Below the pieces are notes generated by a model. That model was given only the letters and a program-made list of their open reading frames with translations. It was not told the DNA's origin and made no database searches. 64,000 nucleotides of DNA, taken from positions 116,217,789-116,281,788 of the forward strand of contig NC_050101.1 in the NCBI RefSeq assembly GCF_902167145.1, written 5' to 3'. Positions within the stretch are counted from its first letter, which is position 1; each line of letters opens with the position of its first letter. Shown here in pieces: positions 44,334 through 57,281 of the stretch. Origin of the DNA: Zea mays (Eukaryota > Streptophyta > Magnoliopsida > Poales > Poaceae). The translations under genes and the position numbers were made by a program.

Positions 44334-45222
44334 ATAAATGTTCCGTAGTTTTTTAGACACTACGCTGCTTTCGAAAACTGTAATCCTAATATGTCAAAAG
44401 ATTACGACACCAATCACCACCGTCGGAGCATCACCCTCCAATTATCCACAACAGCAGTACCAAATCTTACAAATATCGTATGGTCTAATGCTAACAACTT
44501 TCCTTAACGCGTCTAAAACACTATAAAAAAGCATTGACCACCTTGTCGTCGAAAATGATAAAGAGGCTATCAATCTGGCACTATCAGTAAGTACATAGTC
44601 CTCATGACTTCTCGGCTATGGTGAGATGGGAATCCCATGAGATGGTATTCAAATCGTTGTTATTGCTAAATTCAAATCTCCTCGCTAACTTAAATACTTG
44701 TTATTGCTAAATTGAACCACCCATTTTTTTCACCCATCTAGAGCCGGTTTGTTTCAGTTTTTTAGCTTCTGGACGCTATAAACTGCTTCGAACGGCCAGC
44801 TTTTCAGCCCGTTTCAATTTAGTGAAAACCGTCTAAAATAAAAAAAAAACGTGAATAATATGCATCTGTCACTATCTAGATGCTAAACCCTATAAAACTC
44901 TTTATCTTTCTCTACACGTAATCTTCAGAATAGAAAGATTCTTCTTAGAGCTAGATTCTTTAAAAAATCGTTAGAAAAAAATTAAAACAAAGGCTCCTAG
45001 TGTTCTACTTTAGAGCACTACTTTAAAAGATATTTGCTTCGGATTAAAGCTGACTGTTTGGACTCTACATTCTATAGAGGTAAAAACACTATAGAAACAT
45101 TAAAAAATCGGTAACGCAACAGGCTGTTAGCTCACAGTAATCCACTGACTCTTTAATGATTAGCCATTGCGTCTCGGCGCAAACACGGTGCCGGTTGAAA
45201 CCGGTAACATATGGTCTTCGGC

Positions 45223-45229
45223 TATAAAA
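45223..45229 (+). promoter_or_regulatory. TATA box of the DUF538 gene
   Basis: tataaaa in the context cggctataaaacacgcc, 148 bases before the chosen ATG. This predicts a start site near 45250 and a 5' UTR of about 120 bases. Confidence 0.65.
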
Positions 45230-45370
45230 CACGCCACCGGCGTGGCTCCTGCTTCCCCAGTATTCTGCTCAAGCCGAGCACCGCAGAAAAAGAAAAAGAA
45301 AAGCCAAAGGCAAAGGCAAAGGAATCCCAATCAGGCAAGCAAAAGGAAGAACCAGCTGCTGCGGCCGGAG

Positions 45371-45856
45371 ATGTCGTCGCAGCTGATCGAGGAGCACCGG
45401 TCGGGCGCGGAGGTGCACGTCGGGCACGAGCTGTGCGAGCGCAAGTCGCGCGAGTTCATGGTGGAGCTGGGCCTCCCCGACGGGCTCCTCCCGCTGCCCA
45501 GCCTGGACGAGGTGGGCTACAACCGGTCGACGGGGTTCGTGTGGCTGCGGCAGGCCGCCGGCCTGACCCACACCTTCGGCTCCATCGGCAAGCAGGTGTG
45601 GTACGACAGGGAGGTGACGGCGTTCGTGGAGCCCGGGCGGATGCACGGCCTCGCCGGGGTGAAGAGCAAGGAGCTCCTCATCTGGGTCACCATCTCCGAG
45701 ATCGTCCTCAGCCCCTCCGGCACCAAGATCGTGTTCCGCACCCCCGCGGGGCTCGGCCGCGCCTTCCCTGTCACCGCCTTCCAGCTCGAGCCCGCGGCGG
45801 CGGAGGGGGACCACAAGGAGGAGGCCGAGGACGCCGCCGCCGCCGCCGCCAACTGA
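45371..45856 (+). CDS. DUF538 family protein
   Basis: 161 residues, one exon. DUF538 proteins are small plant proteins, stress-related by report but without an agreed biochemical role. Family features are the opening EVHVGHELCERKSREFM, the signature ELGLPDGLLPLPSLDEVGYN, TGFVWLRQ and YDREVTAFVEPGRM, then the beta-rich half with LAGVKSKELLIWVTISEI and TPAGLGRAFPVTAFQ. The tail is low-complexity Glu/Ala. The frame is open upstream to an ATG at 45167, but that ATG lies before the TATA box and its added residues are basic low-complexity sequence. The ATG at 45371 gives the normal family length and start. No signal peptide or membrane segment, so probably cytosolic. Confidence 0.9.
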   Translation: MSSQLIEEHRSGAEVHVGHELCERKSREFMVELGLPDGLLPLPSLDEVGYNRSTGFVWLRQAAGLTHTFGSIGKQVWYDREVTAFVEPGRMHGLAGVKSKELLIWVTISEIVLSPSGTKIVFRTPAGLGRAFPVTAFQLEPAAAEGDHKEEAEDAAAAAAN

Positions 45857-46150
45857 TCTGCTCTAGCTTCCGGCGGCGGCGGCCGTGCGTGGGCTGCTCG
45901 ATCCGGTAGTGGCAGTGGCTTTGTGAGACAGTCGAGTCGATTGTGGTTTCCCCTCCTCCGCCATGTGCGTGTAGTGGATGATGATGCAGGAATAAACGGT
46001 GTCCCTGGATCCAGAACTCACGGTTCGATCCATCCAGTTTATCTCATGCTTGTGTATCTCTATGTATGCATTGCCTGTTTGTTCGCTGGAATCTACTACT
46101 TGCAGCGGCCTCGTCTCTTCAGATCTTGGGTCTTCACAATGCATGGGTTT
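45857..46150 (+). other. 3' UTR of the DUF538 gene
   Basis: AATAAA occurs at 45991-45996, 135 bases after the stop codon, a plausible polyadenylation signal. The sequence turns from GC-rich coding to T-rich, as expected for a plant 3' UTR. The exact end is unknown. Confidence 0.55.
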
Positions 46151-48109
46151 GTCTGCTACTTAGACGTTCATGATCCGTCAATTTGGTCGTGTTTTCTGTG
46201 AAACTGGTCGCCTGTGAGTGTGAGGTTGAGATCGACAGCTCGGCATCTCACTCGTGTTCATCAAATCAAATTTAGTAGTAGGTTGTGAGTTACTACGAGC
46301 TGATCAAGGTGGTTAGCATTCATGTGCAGTGCAGTACCACTACAACCACCTAGATCTGGGCACTTACTTGTCGACCGGCAGTTGGCATTTATAAATCCTG
46401 TCTCTGGTACACGCCGTTCGGCCCGGCTCGAAAGCAACGGAAACCGCTCGCTTTTACGGCACATGCTATGCTGGTGCACAGACACATGGCATTGAAGAAC
46501 TCCAAATTAGATTTGGTTCATTCATGTGAATTTCTGTCAAGTCCAAGTGTCCTGCTTATCATTGTTCTGCATTGTATCTGAGAGCGTGTGAGTTCAGACG
46601 ATACTACAGCTTGTACTTGGAGTGTGAGCCAATCAAAAATATGTTCTTTATCAAAGTCTTGACATAACAGGTCTTGACCGTATAGAATTGTGTACGTATG
46701 TTCGGCGGTGTATTCATCGTATCACACAGATCTTAGCAATGTGACGATATTCCCTTTTGAAACTATCCTTTCCAACTGAGCCATCTCAAGCTGGTCGCGT
46801 AAACGGCCGTACAAAGTACTATTCTGCACCATAGATTGTAGAGTGATGTTTAAAATAGAGAGTGTGATATATAGTGGTTAGAGAGTCTTGCTAGAGATAA
46901 ATAGTCTAACTGTTCTAGACGCTTTGTTAGTTATTTTAGGATTCCCTCTTGTACAACTTTTTTTAAAACATGCGAACAATTGGGAGATATCTTTAAACTG
47001 AGATATCTCACTATTAATAGTTCTAGTGAGAGCTAGACAAACTATGTATACCTCTAATTATTGACTGTGCATACATCAAATTTTGATCACGAACCCAATG
47101 CACAATCATGCAAACATGCCTCCTCTGCTAGAGAGCGGTGCACATTTCTTCGTCTTGACCTTATATCCTCGATAACACCGTAACAGGTTGACCCGTCAAT
47201 GAGTTGTATGGTGGGTGTGTGGGGTAGTAGTAGAGGGTTGGAGATCGCTACCAATGATAGTGGAGGTGGTAGTTAGGTAGAGCCGGTCTTGATATTTTAC
47301 GGGTCTAAAACAAGTTTTAAAATACAGACTCTTCTAATTTTTTTATATATAACTGTTAATAATATAAACGCTCAAGATACATGTTACACCAAGTTCTGAG
47401 GCAAATCGAATGCACCCATACACATGCTTTCGTCACAATTCACACATATGGCGACATTATCAATGGAGATCATGACACATGTACGATTATTATAAGAAGC
47501 ATAGTATCAGCACATAACCAACATAACTAACAGTGTAACCAAGATATTTATTAGAAAGGCTTCCATGACAACAAACTTTTTTTAGGATCTTGACCTTTCG
47601 CATGACACTAAGCGTCAACATCGTCTTGGTTCTTTTAGAAACCACCTTCCTCAAAAAAAGCAACATAGTAGGCAAGGTTGAGTACTTACAAGTACTCAGC
47701 CATGGAAGTTGTCACCGCCATAGATCTCGGCCAAGATCACCAAAGACAATTCAAATTCGGGCTCTGGGCTCTAAAACTCATTGGTAGGGTTGCAGGAAAT
47801 AGAAGATCTTTAGGGAAACTCACCACGGTGCTGCGAGAGCTCAAAAATGGTAGATTAGAGCTCGTGGCGTCGAGTGGTAGCGGCCAGTACGTGTCCTGCC
47901 ATGGGCGGCGGAACGTTGATCCCATACATTACAAGGAATGTAGTGATGCGCCAAGGCTAGGAGAGTATCTTTGCAATCGAGCAACAATTCTATCGTTTTT
48001 TCTGTTGCCAATCATGTCTATGGTGCTCACATGTCGCTGCCACCAGACACGTCGACCGTGTGCATTGGTATTTAGAAGTGAAAGATCCTCTTCTACTATG
48101 AACAAAGTT
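46151..48109. other. Intergenic DNA with no recognised gene
   Basis: Apart from a MITE-like piece at 46818-46900, I see only short, unrelated open frames on both strands. No protein domain, RNA gene or LTR pair was recognised. Confidence 0.45.
46818..46900. repeat. Small MITE-like repeat, related to 12246-12352
   Basis: On the minus strand it reads ctctagcaagactctc, then ctattttaaac and caatctatggtgcagaatag, in the same order as the copy at 12246-12352. Boundaries are approximate. Confidence 0.4.
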
Positions 48110-48845
48110 GTGTGACCATTTTGATGTGCACAAGTATATTATGCTCCATAGACCCATTAGAAATAGGCCACTCTTCGCTTCCTCCATTTGAAGACAATGA
48201 AATGACTTACAACATCGCCATCCACCGAATTATTGCTTACCTATGCTTCTATGGCCATACAGTCACATACCTAGAGATGATTGAGAAAACTCTCTAGACA
48301 TTCCACCCTCAAACACGGTGCTCCAATATAAGTACCACAATAACAAATACATGAAGTATTGTGATCTGATTAACATGTTACTTGTTGCTGAGGCTCAAAA
48401 CGAGCTCATCAAGCAAGACTATTAAAGTTACATGTTGGTGTTACTGTCATGCCTAGAGCACTAGCTTCCAGTCTTAGTGGGAGAGAGGTCGCTCTATAGG
48501 AAGGGTCATGGGCGCCATAATACTTTAGGGATAAGGGGGATTTTTTAAAAAGCCACCACAAAATGACAGTAGAAGTAGAAGTACCAATGACCATGGCAAA
48601 TGGAAAAGGCAATGACAAAGACAACCCATAGAAGGATGATGCAAGTACCTCAAAGCATGCTAGCGCAGATTGTTTTAGGTGTGGGTCCTAGTAGACACTG
48701 AGACTAAAGATTCCCTCTCTAAGCCACCTAATACTGTTGAGTAGTCTAATCATACCGACATGGATGCTGATGCCACCGGTCATAATAATGCCCTAATAGG
48801 CAATGATGATTTTATCTCGATATTGATGATCTCATGTAGTAGATC
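48110..48845 (+). pseudogene. Retroelement gag relic (UBN2-like with zinc-knuckle start)
   Basis: Plus-strand frames encode PLEIGHSSLPPFEDNEMTYN, IAIHRIIAYLCFYGHTVT and then YCDLINMLLVAEAQNEL, a pattern typical of short plant copia/UBN2 gag proteins. An RG/K-rich degraded stretch and the beginning of a CCHC knuckle (CFRCGS near 48671) follow. It ends with MDADATGHNNALIGNDDF. Several stops and shifts (for example near 48297 and 48420) make it a dead copy. Its LTRs were not found. Confidence 0.5.
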
Positions 48846-49099
48846 GAGTTATCAGTGATTAGCCCCATACTTATTCCCTTAGTTAATATTTTAATTCTAG
48901 AAGAACTTTTATTTGGTCATAATGTAATAAATGCCCCCACCGAGCATACTTGATTTGGATAACTAAGATTGATTGCTATGTAATTTCATTATGCTCATGT
49001 ATTGTTTAATTATGATTGTTCTATTATATAATATCATCGTAAATGCTAAATTTGTATCATATCTATTTAGAACATGATTTACACTTCCCATGATGGAGG

Positions 49100-51168
49100 C
49101 AATGGATGAACTATATCTGGTCGATAGCATAGCCACAAATTCAATACTTAGAGAGATGAGATATTTCTGTACGCGCCAGAAGAGGACTAAGACTACAATC
49201 ATAGCAACATGGATAAAGGGTGACATAGTATTTGGTTACATTCCAGATGCTTTAGTTTTGACCCCCTAAGGATTTATCCATAAGTGACAACATAGAACTT
49301 ACAGTATAACCATGAGTGCTATTATGGCTCTGGCTTTAGTCAAGTATGGATATCTTTTCTAGCTTGTTAGTGGTTAAAGAAAGGCACAAAATGGGTATGA
49401 TGAGCTAAGTATAGGACATACTCTAGCTCTATGTGCATAGCCATGATGGAATATGCCATATCGAAGGGAGGGATTCCTATATTTCCATGTCACTAAAACC
49501 TAGCAACTACTAATTTGTTAGGGAAACTTTTGAAAAACTTCATAGTGAAACCTGGTCATGCACATTGGATTGGAAGTATAGTTTGGGGCTAGCTATCCTT
49601 GGCAAACAAAAATCATGGTTCATGGGTAAAGATGTACACCCTATGTAGGGTGTTTGAAACTATTATAATAGCCTTACTAATAGTTATGAGCGGATTGGAC
49701 TCCTTATTGAATAGATGAACTATTGAAGCTGGTCTATTTATGAATTTAATGATAATCGTTATTCTTGTCTACATGATCATGTGCTTATTTGGGTATAAGA
49801 TGGATTTTTAGCTTATGCTAAAATTTAACTCATTAAAATGCTAAAAATATAAGTTTGTGTCATACTCTTTTGAACCTCATATACCCCATGCTATTGTTAC
49901 TAAGTACCAAATGTACTCACACTTGTTTTATTTCATATATTTGGAAAATCTCAAATGAGTAATAGATGATAATACCCTTGCTAAGTATCTTGTGGACTAT
50001 TAGGTTTGATCAACCAATCAATGTCTCTTTGTAATAGAGGCCATTGTGAGAGATTATTGTTTACTATTCTACTATATGTTGTAAAGGACTAAGTTCTTTT
50101 GTCAAATGATTAAGTGTTATCTAATCAAGAACTTTCTTTGATATTACCTTTGATTTTGTCACTGTATCTGTGGACATTCATCCTACGCAGACAAATGGTT
50201 TATCTCTAGTTTTGGTCATTAAATCTTGGTATGAAAAATGTTGCATACCTTATGCTAAAACAATGAATTCATATATGAGTGTTTCTTCTATGTTCATTGC
50301 TTCCCATTATGTCTCACAATTACTATCTAAAAATCACTGGTATGTTGCTCAGAAGATATTCGGGTTCCTAAAACCCTTCTATGACTCCACTGTTGTTCTA
50401 TCTAGTGTTTATTATCCTAAAAGTGCACTTGTTTTGCACCATATTATATAAATTGCTTCATGCATGTTAATTCGATCAAATTATAAGAACTATTGTATTT
50501 CCTATGAAGCTTAAATTCCTCAAGTATTATTAGGATATACCTTTGTTATAGTCATATACATTCATTCTTGAACCTAGATATAATGAGAGGTTTCTTTAAT
50601 GTTCTATGGTTGCTTGGTGAATGTAGTGGTATTGAGTATAGCTCATACAATGCTGAAGTAAAATTTGGGGCATCTAGATCTCATAGGGCTACACAACCAT
50701 CAAGTCATATAGGTAAGAGTAAGCAAGTATGGAAACTATTTTGAGACCATGGAATAGATTTTATTGTCCCTTCCCCTCTCTGACCCCACTTCATCTTCAT
50801 CATCTACTTCTGTTGTTTGTGAGCTCTTGGTATGTCTAGATTTTGACAATGTCACTTCTTATGATGATAAATTTGACATCCTTATGTAGTGGTGTAAGCA
50901 CAAACTAACTTATTCAATTCTTTCTATACTAGCTAGAGACACCATGTTAGTTCTAGTTTCCCTTTAGATTTTTTGTTTTAGCTTGACTAACATGATAATT
51001 GAAGAGCGACAATGAAAATTGTTTCTTGAAAATATGATGTTGACCTCTATCAAGAACTAAGAGTTAGGAGAAAGAAGGGAACAATATACTGTTGAGAACT
51101 AAGATATTGAAGACTCATTGGAAAACTTGTACCTTGATGAAGATAAAGTTGCTACTACTGGTACATAG
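49100..51168 (+). pseudogene. hAT-family transposase relic
   Basis: The best parts are FLKPFYDSTVVLSSVYYP (50368-50421), a hallmark of the plant hAT transposase core; MKLKFLKYY and FILEPRY, then FFNVLWLLGECSG in neighbouring frames; and near 50820-51160 the C-terminal dimerisation region (LDFDNVTSYDDKFDILM, then HKLTYSILSILARDTMLV). Stop codons and frameshifts are frequent. The 5' boundary and any terminal repeats are not identified. hAT enzymes excise and insert DNA transposons with 8-bp target copies; this one is inactive. Confidence 0.7.
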
Positions 51169-51669
51169 TGAGATTAATACAATGGGAGTGTGAAGTTTGG
51201 GTTTGTGACTGGTCTCTTTGTACAAGACTGGGAGTGTGAGTTTGAGACTTGTGAGACATGTTTATAAGTTCAACAATGGTTTGTAATACTTAATTTAAAA
51301 GCTAGTTGCACTCTTTTTTTCTTTGCGAGGTTTCTCACAAGGGTGAGTTTTACTTAAAAAAGTTTATAATTGGGTAGCATTGCACAAAACAACCCAGATA
51401 TTGAATTTTATATTATTTGTCTTCTCTATTGGTTTTGTAGCTTTAGCTCTTTGTTGATTTTGTAAGCTTGTGGTTTGTGGTATGTGAGACCTTGACTATA
51501 AACATGAGAATGTTAACTATAAAGTGAATAAATATGTGAAACCTTAATTTTATGAATGATTCTGAATATCTTAAAGTATACTAGACCTTAGGTTTAACGA
51601 CCTCCTAATTTGGCCAATCTTTTCTGGGTTGTCCCAACATAAAAAGGTAGTGGTATCGTGCGTGGACCA
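51169..51669. other. Gap between hAT relic and element E
   Basis: AT-rich sequence that probably includes the 3' end of the hAT relic. No gene, repeat or RNA recognised. Confidence 0.4.
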
Positions 51670-52003
51670 TGAAAGGATCACGATGCCCAAGAGGGGGGGT
51701 GAATTGGGCTTTTCTAAAAATCAACACTAATTAAAACCTAAGCAAGAGCTAAGCAAGAGCCCAACTTCACCCCAACAACTAGCACTAAGAATATAATACT
51801 AGAAATGCAACAATGCTAAGACAATACTTCAAATACTTGCTAAACAAATACACAATGTAAAGTGCTTGAATTAAGTGCGGAATGTAAAGCAAGGTTTAGA
51901 AAACTCCTCCAATTTTTCCCGAGGTATCGAAGAGTCGGCACTCTCCACTAGTCCTCGTTGGAGCACCCGCGCAAGGGTATCGCTCCCCCTTGGTCCTCGC
52001 AAG
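51670..52003 (-). repeat. Element E LTR-like sequence, left piece
   Basis: It starts TGAAAGGATCACGATGCCCAAGAGGGGG and contains the ggggtgaattgg motif. Inverted, this is the usual copia LTR end (...TTCACCCCCCTCTTGGGC...), so E is read leftward and this is its 3' end. It breaks at 52003, where element D begins. The last five bases, gcaag, are the left target copy of D. Confidence 0.65.
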
Positions 52004-53266
52004 TGAGAGCACCTAGAGGGGGGGTGAATAGGTGATCCTGTAAAAGTTCAAAACTTAAGCCACAAAAACTTGTTAAGTGTTAGCACAATTATGGCCAAGT
52101 GGCTAGAGAGGAGTCAAAACACAATAACCACAAAAAATCAATCACAGATATGACACGGTGGTTATCCCGTGGTTCGGCCAAGTACAAAACTTGCCTACTC
52201 CACGTTGTGGCGTCCCAACGGACGAGAGTTGCACTCAACTCCTCTCAAGTGATCCAATGATCAACTTGAATACCACGGTGTTCTTGCTTTTCTTTTCTCA
52301 ATCCCGTTTGCGAGGAATCTCCACAACTTGGAGCCTCTCGCCCTTACAAAAGATGTTCACAGAGAATCACGGAGCAAGGGAGGGAATGAGCAACGCACAC
52401 AAGACTTCAAAAGATCAGAGCAACACGCACACAAGCAGCAATAAGAGCTCGCAACACAACTCAAAGAGTACACAACTCCACAAGAGCTCTATATGCTATC
52501 ACAATGAATCGAATGCGCTAGATCAATGTCTTGGTGCTTAGAAAGGTTGTAGGAATGCTTGGTGTCCTCCTCCATGCGCCTAGGGGTCCCTTTTATAGCC
52601 CCAAGGCAGCTAGGAGCCGTTGAGAACACAACTGGAAGGCTATCCTTGCCTTCTGTCGTCGGGCGCACCGGACAGTCCGGTGCACACCGGACACTGTCCG
52701 GTGCCCGATTTGTTTCCATAAAAAGCTCATCCGACCGTTGCTTTCTGATGCAGATCTGCGCACAGTTGGCGCACCGGACATGTCCGGTGCACACCGGACA
52801 GTCCGGTGTACCTTTCCGACCGTTGGCTCGGCCACGTGTCACGCGCCGATCGCGCGGCCGACCGTTGGCCCGGCCGACCGTTGGCTCACCGGACAGTCCG
52901 GTGCACACCGGACAGTCCGGTGAATTTTAGCCGAAGTCGCCGGAGAAAAACCCGAGAGCGGCTGGTTTGCTCCACGCTGGTCTGGCGCACCGGACACTGT
53001 CCGGTGCACACCGGACAGTCCGGTGCCCCAGCCCGAAACAGCCTTTGGCTGCACACAGCCACTCTCCACTTCCTTTCTTTTCTTCTTCTTTCTGTTTCTT
53101 ACACTTAGATAAATATATTAGTACACAAAACCAATGTACTAAGACTTAGAAACATACCTTTGTTGCACTTTGTTCATCCATGGGCATTGATTCACATTTA
53201 AGCACTTGTGTTGGCACTTAATCACCAAAATACTTAGAAATGGCCCAAGGGCACATTTCCCTTTCA
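52004..53266 (-). repeat. Element D 3' LTR
   Basis: 1263 bp, TGAGAGCACCTAG...CCCTTTCA on the plus strand. Inverted TATA box cttttata at 52590-52597; ACCGGAC(n)GTCCGGT palindromes from 52663 to 53022. Confidence 0.95.
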
Positions 53267-54067
53267 ATCTCCCCCTTTTTGGTGATTTATGCCAACACAA
53301 CATAAAGCAACTAGAACAAGTGCAAAATCACTTCAAATAAAACTCAAATTGATTTTGATTCAATTTTGGCATATATGGATCATCCTTTGCCACCACTTGG
53401 TTTGTTTTTGCAAATCAAACTCAAATCTCTATCTCTAAGTCAAACACACATGTTGAAGCATAAAGAGAGTCATTCCAAAAGAGATTGATCAAAGATTTCA
53501 AAAAAAAACTCCCCCTATTTCCCATAATCAATACTTCTCCCCACAAGAAGCCAACTTTTGACAAGAGAGACAATAATAGACAATAAAAGCGTTTGACAAA
53601 ACAAAAACTCTATTCTACTATTTTCAAAATCTCTCGAGTGGTAGGTTATCCATTTATCGCTTTGGCCTTTATTTTCTCCCCCTTTGGCATCAAGCACCAA
53701 AACGGGATCAATCTTGGCCCTATAACCCCATTGCCTCACCAAAATCTTCAATAAGAATACAAAGGCAATAAAAGTCTTAAAGATGAACTTGGAATAAGTT
53801 ACCCTCTCATCGGAGTGCAGTGGAAGTCTTTCATGGTCCAAGTCCACCTTTTCCCTTTCAATCCTCCTTCGAGACTAAATCATCAAACTCAAGCACATGG
53901 TTAGTCTCAGAGGGTCAAGTTGTAACACATCTCCCCCTAAACATGTGCAACACTTTGCAACGGACTTGTGAGGTCCAGGGAGTGTTTGTACAACTTGAGC
54001 ACCATAGTAAAGCAACAAAATGCAAAAAGGAACATGATCAAAAGCATAAATTCATGTATGCTACAAT
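53267..54067 (-). other. Element D polypurine tract and 3' non-coding region
   Basis: The minus-strand tract aaaaagggggagat (plus 53267-53280) adjoins the LTR. The rest, up to the pol stop, is non-coding and aligns by eye with 35964-36736 of element C, including the aaagggggagaaaataaagg run near 53670-53690. Confidence 0.85.
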
Positions 54068-57000
54068 TCAATCCAGGTTCCGCGAATCTAAGACATTTAG
54101 CTCACTACGCAACCTGCAAAAGGTCTTCTCATCTAGAGGCTTAGTGAAGATATCGGCTAGCTGGTTCTCGGTGCTAACATGAAACACTTCGATATCTCCC
54201 TTTTGCTGGTGGTCTCTCAAAAAGTGATGCCGGATGTCTATGTGCTTTGTGCGGCTGTGCTCAACAGGATTCTCCGCCATGCGGATCGCACTCTCATTAT
54301 CACATAGGAGTGGGACTTTGCTCAGATTGTAGCCAAAGTCCCTGAGGGTTTGCCTCATCCAAAGTAGTTGCGCGCAACACTGTCCTGCGGCAACATACTC
54401 GGCCTCAGCGGTGGATAGGGCGACGGATGTTTGTTTCTTAGAGTTCCATGACACCAGGGACCTTCCTAAGAATTGGCACGTCCCCGATGTGCTCTTTCTA
54501 TCGACCTTACATCCAGCATAATCGGAGTCTGAGTATCCAACCAAGTCAAAGGTAGACCCCTTTGGATACCAGAGCCCGAAGCAAGGCGTAGCAACCAAAT
54601 ATCTAAGAATTCGCTTCACTGCCACTAAGTGACACTCCTTAGGATTGGATTGAAATCTAGCACACATGCACACGCTAAGCATAATATCCGGTCTACTAGC
54701 ACATAAGTAAAGTAATGACCCTATCATTGACCGGTATGCTTTTTGATCTACGGACTTACCTCCTTTGTTGAGGTCGGTGTGTCTGTCGGTTCCCATCGGA
54801 GTCTTTGCGGGCTTAGCATCCTTCATCCCAAACCGCTTTAGCAGATCTTGCGTGTACTTCGTTTGGGAGATGAAGGTGCCGTCCTTGAGTTGCTTCACTT
54901 GGAACCCAAGGAAGTAGTTCAACTCGCCCATCATCGACATCTCGAATTTCTGCGTCATCACCCTGCTAAACTCTTCACAAGACTTTTGGTTAGTAGAACC
55001 AAATATTATGTCGTCGACATAAATTTGGCACACAAACAAATCACCATCACATGTCTTAGTAAAAAGAGTTGGATCGGCTTTCCCAACCTTGAAAGCATTA
55101 ACAATTAAGAAATCTCTAAGGCATTCATACCATGCTCTTGGGGCTTGCTTAAGTCCATAGAGCGCCTTAGAGAGCTTACACACATGGTCGGGGTACCGTT
55201 CATCCTCGAAGCCAGGGGGTTGCTCTACGTACACCTCCTCCTTGATTGGCCCATTGAGGAAAGCGCTCTTCACATCCATTTGGTACAACCTGAAAGAATG
55301 GTGAGCGGCATATGCTAGCAAAATACGAATGGACTCTAGCCTAGCCACAGGAGCAAAAGTCTCCTCAAAGTCCAAACCTGCGACTTGGGCATAACCTTTT
55401 GCCACAAGTCGAGCCTTGTTCCTCGTCACCACCCCGTGCTCATCCTGTTTGTTGCGGAACACCCACTTGGTTCCCACAACATTTTGCTTCGGACGAGGCA
55501 CCAGTGTCCAAACTTCATTGCGCTTGAAGTTGTTTAACTCTTCTTGCATGGCCAACACCCAGTCCGGATCTAGCAAGGCCTCCTCTACCCTGAAAGGTTC
55601 AATAGAAGAGACAAAAGAGTAATGCTCATTAAAATTAACTAATCTAGATCGAGTAGTTACTCCCTTGCTAATATCACCCAGAATTTGGTCGACGGGATGA
55701 TCCCTTTGAATCATCGCTCGAACTTGGGTTGGAGGTGCCGGTTGCGCTTCTTCCTCCATTACTTGATCATCTTGTGCTCCCCCTTGATCAAGCGCCTCCA
55801 CTTGAGGTACCTGTTCGTCATCTTCGGTTTGGGGATGCACCATAGTTGAGGAAGAAGGTTGATCTCGTTCATCTTGTTCCTGTGGCCGCACTTCTCCAAT
55901 CGTCATGGTTCGAATAGCAGCCGCTGGAACATCTTCTTCATCTACATCATCACAATCAACAACTTGCTCTCTTGGAGAGCCATTAGTCTCATCAAATACA
56001 ACGTCGCTAGAGACTTCAACCAAACCCGATGATTTGTTGAAGACTCTATACGCCTTTGTATTTGAGTCATAACCTAACAAAAACCCTTCTACAGCTTTGG
56101 GAGCAAACTTAGAATTTCTACCTTTCTTCACTAGAATGTAGCACTTGCTCCCAAATACACGAAAGTACGATACATTGGGTTTGTTACCGGTTAGTAGCTC
56201 ATATGACGTCTTCTTGAGGAGGCGATGAAGGTAGACCCTGTTGATGGCGTGGCAAGCAGTGTTGACGGCTTCCGTCCAAAAGTACTCGGGGGTCTTGAAC
56301 TCTCCTAGCATCGTCCTTGCCATATCGATGAGCGTCCTGTTCTTCCTCTCTACCACACCATTTTGCTGTGGTGTGTAGGGAGCGGAGAACTCGTGCTTGA
56401 TTCCTTCCTCTTCAAGGAACTCCTCCACTTGAAGGTTCTTGAACTCGGATCCGTTGTCGCTCCTTATCTTCTTCACTTTGAGCTCAAACTCATTTTGAGC
56501 TCTCCTGAGGAAGCGTTTGAGGGTTCCTTGGGTTTCGGACTTTTCCTGCAAAAAGAACACCCAAGTGAAGCGGGAAAAGTCATCAACAATAACTAAACCA
56601 TACTTACTTCCTCCTATGCTCAGATAGGCGACAGGTCCAAAAAGGTCCATATGCAGCATCTCCAAGGGTCTTGATGTCGTCATCACATTTTTGGTGTGAT
56701 GAGAGCCTCCCACCTGTTTCCCTGCTTGACAAGCTGCACAAGGTCTATCTTTTTCGAATTGAACATTAGTTAGACCTATCACGTGTTCTCCCTTTAGAAG
56801 CTTGTGAAGGTTCTTCATCCCCACATGTGCTAAGCGGCGATGCCACAGCCAGCCCATGCTAGTCTTAGCTATTAAGCATGCATCTAGACCGGCCTCTTCT
56901 TTTGCGAAATCAACTAAATAAAGTTTGCCGTCTAATACACCCTTAAAAGCTAGTGAACCATCACTTCTTCTAAAGACAGACACATCTACATTTGTAAATA

Positions 57001-57274
57001 GACAGTTATATCCCATATTGCATAATTGACTCACAGATAGCAGATTATATCCAAGAGACTCAACTAAAAACACATTAGATATGGAGTGCTCATTAGAAAT
57101 TGCAATTTTACCTAAACCTTTTACCTTGCCTTGATTCCCATCACCGAATATAATTGAATCTTGGGAATCTTTATTCTTGACGTAGGAGGTGAACATCTTC
57201 TTCTCCCCCGTCATATGGTTTGTGCATCCGCTGTCGATAATCCAGCTTGAACCCCCGGATGCATAAACCTGCAA
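54068..57274 (-). CDS. Pol polyprotein of element D, intact
   Basis: About 1066 residues without a stop. Protease ([14 protein letters not shown], residues about 10-23), GAG-pre-integrase ([21 protein letters not shown]), integrase with D-D-E surroundings [17 protein letters not shown] and [14 protein letters not shown] ([31 protein letters not shown]) and RNase H ([37 protein letters not shown]), ending NVLDSRNLD. It makes cDNA from the element RNA and inserts it. There is no ATG at the 5' end: the frame opens just after the gag stop, and a splice-acceptor-like CAG lies at 57269-57271. Expression by splicing or frameshift is inferred. Confidence 0.95.
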   Translation of the reverse strand: MQVYASGGSSWIIDSGCTNHMTGEKKMFTSYVKNKDSQDSIIFGDGNQGKVKGLGKIAISNEHSISNVFLVESLGYNLLSVSQLCNMGYNCLFTNVDVSVFRRSDGSLAFKGVLDGKLYLVDFAKEEAGLDACLIAKTSMGWLWHRRLAHVGMKNLHKLLKGEHVIGLTNVQFEKDRPCAACQAGKQVGGSHHTKNVMTTSRPLEMLHMDLFGPVAYLSIGGSKYGLVIVDDFSRFTWVFFLQEKSETQGTLKRFLRRAQNEFELKVKKIRSDNGSEFKNLQVEEFLEEEGIKHEFSAPYTPQQNGVVERKNRTLIDMARTMLGEFKTPEYFWTEAVNTACHAINRVYLHRLLKKTSYELLTGNKPNVSYFRVFGSKCYILVKKGRNSKFAPKAVEGFLLGYDSNTKAYRVFNKSSGLVEVSSDVVFDETNGSPREQVVDCDDVDEEDVPAAAIRTMTIGEVRPQEQDERDQPSSSTMVHPQTEDDEQVPQVEALDQGGAQDDQVMEEEAQPAPPTQVRAMIQRDHPVDQILGDISKGVTTRSRLVNFNEHYSFVSSIEPFRVEEALLDPDWVLAMQEELNNFKRNEVWTLVPRPKQNVVGTKWVFRNKQDEHGVVTRNKARLVAKGYAQVAGLDFEETFAPVARLESIRILLAYAAHHSFRLYQMDVKSAFLNGPIKEEVYVEQPPGFEDERYPDHVCKLSKALYGLKQAPRAWYECLRDFLIVNAFKVGKADPTLFTKTCDGDLFVCQIYVDDIIFGSTNQKSCEEFSRVMTQKFEMSMMGELNYFLGFQVKQLKDGTFISQTKYTQDLLKRFGMKDAKPAKTPMGTDRHTDLNKGGKSVDQKAYRSMIGSLLYLCASRPDIMLSVCMCARFQSNPKECHLVAVKRILRYLVATPCFGLWYPKGSTFDLVGYSDSDYAGCKVDRKSTSGTCQFLGRSLVSWNSKKQTSVALSTAEAEYVAAGQCCAQLLWMRQTLRDFGYNLSKVPLLCDNESAIRMAENPVEHSRTKHIDIRHHFLRDHQQKGDIEVFHVSTENQLADIFTKPLDEKTFCRLRSELNVLDSRNLD

Positions 57275-57281
57275 GGCAAAT

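Noticed and set aside
45211..45909. Arg/Gly/Pro-rich 232-codon frame over the DUF538 gene
   Set aside because: Shifted-frame shadow of GC-rich coding sequence; the DUF538 frame has the family signature.
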